From an uncultured Microbacterium sp. (GTDB lineage Bacteria; Actinomycetota; Actinomycetes; Actinomycetales; Microbacteriaceae), in NCBI GenBank assembly GCA_947647645.1, contig CANSLE010000025.1:1-14847 (forward strand): a DNA stretch of 14,847 nt. The letters are read 5' to 3'. Shown piece after piece: positions 13,766 through 14,847 of this stretch; within the stretch, counting starts at the first letter, position 1; every line of letters begins with the position of its first letter. The position numbers were made by a program, and so were the translations under genes. Under the pieces are notes generated by a model. The model had not been told where the DNA came from. It did no database searches and saw only the letters and a list, made by a program, of their open reading frames with translations.

Positions 13766-14847
13766 ATGGATTCTCGCATCACCGCGCGTGCCCTCGCCGC
13801 CGCGCTGGGCGGATGGCGCACGCGTGAGCCCGCCTACGAGGCTCTTGCCGACGGCATCCGGCTGCTGTGTCTTGACAATCGGCTCGCTGCACGCACCGCG
13901 CTGCCCGCGGAGAGAGAGCTGGCGACGGCTCTCCATGTCAGTCGCACCACTGTCGCCGCGGCTTACCGCAGCCTGCGAGACAGCAGTCACATCTCGAGTC
14001 TCCGCGGCTCGGGCAGCGTGACATTGCCGCGGCCACGGCGCGATGTCGGTCGCGTCGCCGCCGGCGATGGCGCGATCGATCTTCAGCAGGCGAGCCCGGC
14101 CGCCTGGCCTGGACTGGCGGGAGTGATGAGCGAGGTTGCCGCGGATGCCGCCAGCATCGTCTCCCGCGCCGGTTACGACGTGCGTGGTTCGTTGGAGCTG
14201 CGGCACGCTCTCGCGGCCCGCTACGGCGCCCTCGGCATCCCGACGACGGCCGAGCAGATCGTGATCACGACGGGAGCGCAGTCGGCCATCCACCTCCTCG
14301 CGACGGTCCTCCTGAGTCGCGGTGATCGCGCGCTCATAGAGACGCCGACCTATCCGCACGCCGCCGATGCGCTCCGCGCAGCCGGCGCGCGCCTGACCTC
14401 GGTACCCGTGACGACGGACGACGGATGGGACCTCGACCGCGCATCGCAGGTGTTCGCGCGAACACGGCCACGCGTGGCTTACCTCATGCCCCGATTCCAG
14501 AACCCGACGGGCCGGTCGATGAGCGCTCACGAGGAGGCAGTGTTCGCCCGCGCCGCGCGTGAGAACCGCACCACGCTCATCATCGACGAGACGACGGCTG
14601 ATCTGGCCATCGACGGATCGCCTGCCGTTCCCGCGTGTGCGCACGAGGAGGTGGTGCGCGTCGGGTCCTTCGGCAAGTCGGTCTGGGGCGGGCTCCGGGT
14701 GGGATGGGTTCGCGCGCAGGAAGACGTGATCCATCGGATCGTGGCCGCGCGTCCCGCGCGAGAGCTGGGGACGCCCGAGTTCGAACAGGTCGTCGCGACA
14801 AGACTGGTCGCGAGGATGCCGGAGATCCTCGCACAGCGGTTCGATCT
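13766..14847 (+). CDS. MocR-family (GntR-PLP aminotransferase-like) transcriptional regulator, 3'-truncated
   Basis: The N-terminal winged helix spans about 20-88 (ALPAERELATALHVSRTTVAAAYRSL is the recognition part). After a linker comes a fold-type-I aminotransferase-like domain from about 105 to the cut at residue 360. The PLP residues are present: K304 in GSFGKSVWGGLRVGW, N246 in FQNPTG, and D274 in IIDETTADL. Most GabR-type proteins have Tyr two residues after that Asp, where this has T276. The family works as a dimer that senses PLP or a PLP-adduct and usually lacks transaminase activity. Full length is expected near 450 aa. The ATG at 13766 has a -10 hexamer 7 nt upstream. It is divergent from the YczE-type gene, which is its likely target (YczR-type pairing). 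The ligand is unknown. Confidence 0.9.
   Translation, partial: MDSRITARALAAALGGWRTREPAYEALADGIRLLCLDNRLAARTALPAERELATALHVSRTTVAAAYRSLRDSSHISSLRGSGSVTLPRPRRDVGRVAAGDGAIDLQQASPAAWPGLAGVMSEVAADAASIVSRAGYDVRGSLELRHALAARYGALGIPTTAEQIVITTGAQSAIHLLATVLLSRGDRALIETPTYPHAADALRAAGARLTSVPVTTDDGWDLDRASQVFARTRPRVAYLMPRFQNPTGRSMSAHEEAVFARAARENRTTLIIDETTADLAIDGSPAVPACAHEEVVRVGSFGKSVWGGLRVGWVRAQEDVIHRIVAARPARELGTPEFEQVVATRLVARMPEILAQRFD

Noticed and set aside
13469..14734. 421-codon minus-strand open frame under the MocR gene
   Set aside because: It overlaps two well-supported genes in another frame and crosses the TCCAAT operator region. The sequence is shadow-like.
1..14847. CRISPR array, transposon ends, phage genes or riboswitch
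   Set aside because: No spaced direct repeats, transposase or integrase motifs, or long structured untranslated regions were seen. All intergenic gaps are under about 100 bp, and there is no stretch of more than 300 bases without a gene.

Overview
The window looks like a chromosomal housekeeping segment from a high-GC actinobacterium of the Microbacteriaceae, most likely Microbacterium or a close relative. The evidence is a GC content of roughly 70% by eye, GatCAB next to ligA and mnmA, a DUF2017 gene beside clpS, and many transcripts that begin directly at the start codon. I see no phage, insertion sequence, CRISPR array or island boundary. The assignment rests on reading the proteins, not on a database search.

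Layout. Positions 1-952 hold the 3' part of mnmA (tRNA 2-thiouridylase), followed on the same strand by ligA (NAD+-dependent DNA ligase, 1039-3366). An acyl-CoA synthetase gene (3371-5086, minus strand) runs into ligA tail to tail with a 4-bp gap. It shares a compact 68-bp divergent promoter region with the gatC-gatA-gatB operon (5155-8476), which encodes the amidotransferase that makes Gln-tRNA(Gln) and/or Asn-tRNA(Asn). Then come dinB (DNA polymerase IV, 8548-9807), a small GerW/YtfJ-like glycine-rich membrane-anchored protein (9830-10150) and a P-loop kinase-like protein (10134-10709) that overlaps it. A minus-strand block reads tRNA-His, zincin-type metallopeptidase, clpS and DUF2017 (11941 down to 10723), all closely packed. 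Orn (oligoribonuclease, minus strand) lies upstream of that block. On the plus strand, tRNA-Arg(TCT) is followed by a 69-aa unknown protein. The window ends with a divergent pair: a YczE-type membrane protein (minus strand) and a MocR-family, PLP-binding GntR regulator (plus strand, cut by the window end).

The genes serve mostly RNA and translation quality (mnmA, gatCAB, orn, two tRNAs), DNA maintenance (ligA, dinB) and protein turnover (clpS operon). The most instructive global signal is transcriptional. Eight gene starts have a -10-like hexamer 6-7 nt before the start codon and no Shine-Dalgarno sequence at a usable distance in the classic form. In contrast, genes inside operons and the two genes that follow tRNAs have Shine-Dalgarno sequences or overlap the preceding gene.

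I did not find a convincing undescribed system. The best leads are the triple TCCAAT operator between yczE and the MocR gene, the GerW-like/kinase overlapping pair in a presumably non-sporulating organism, and the apparent tRNA-mRNA co-transcription units.
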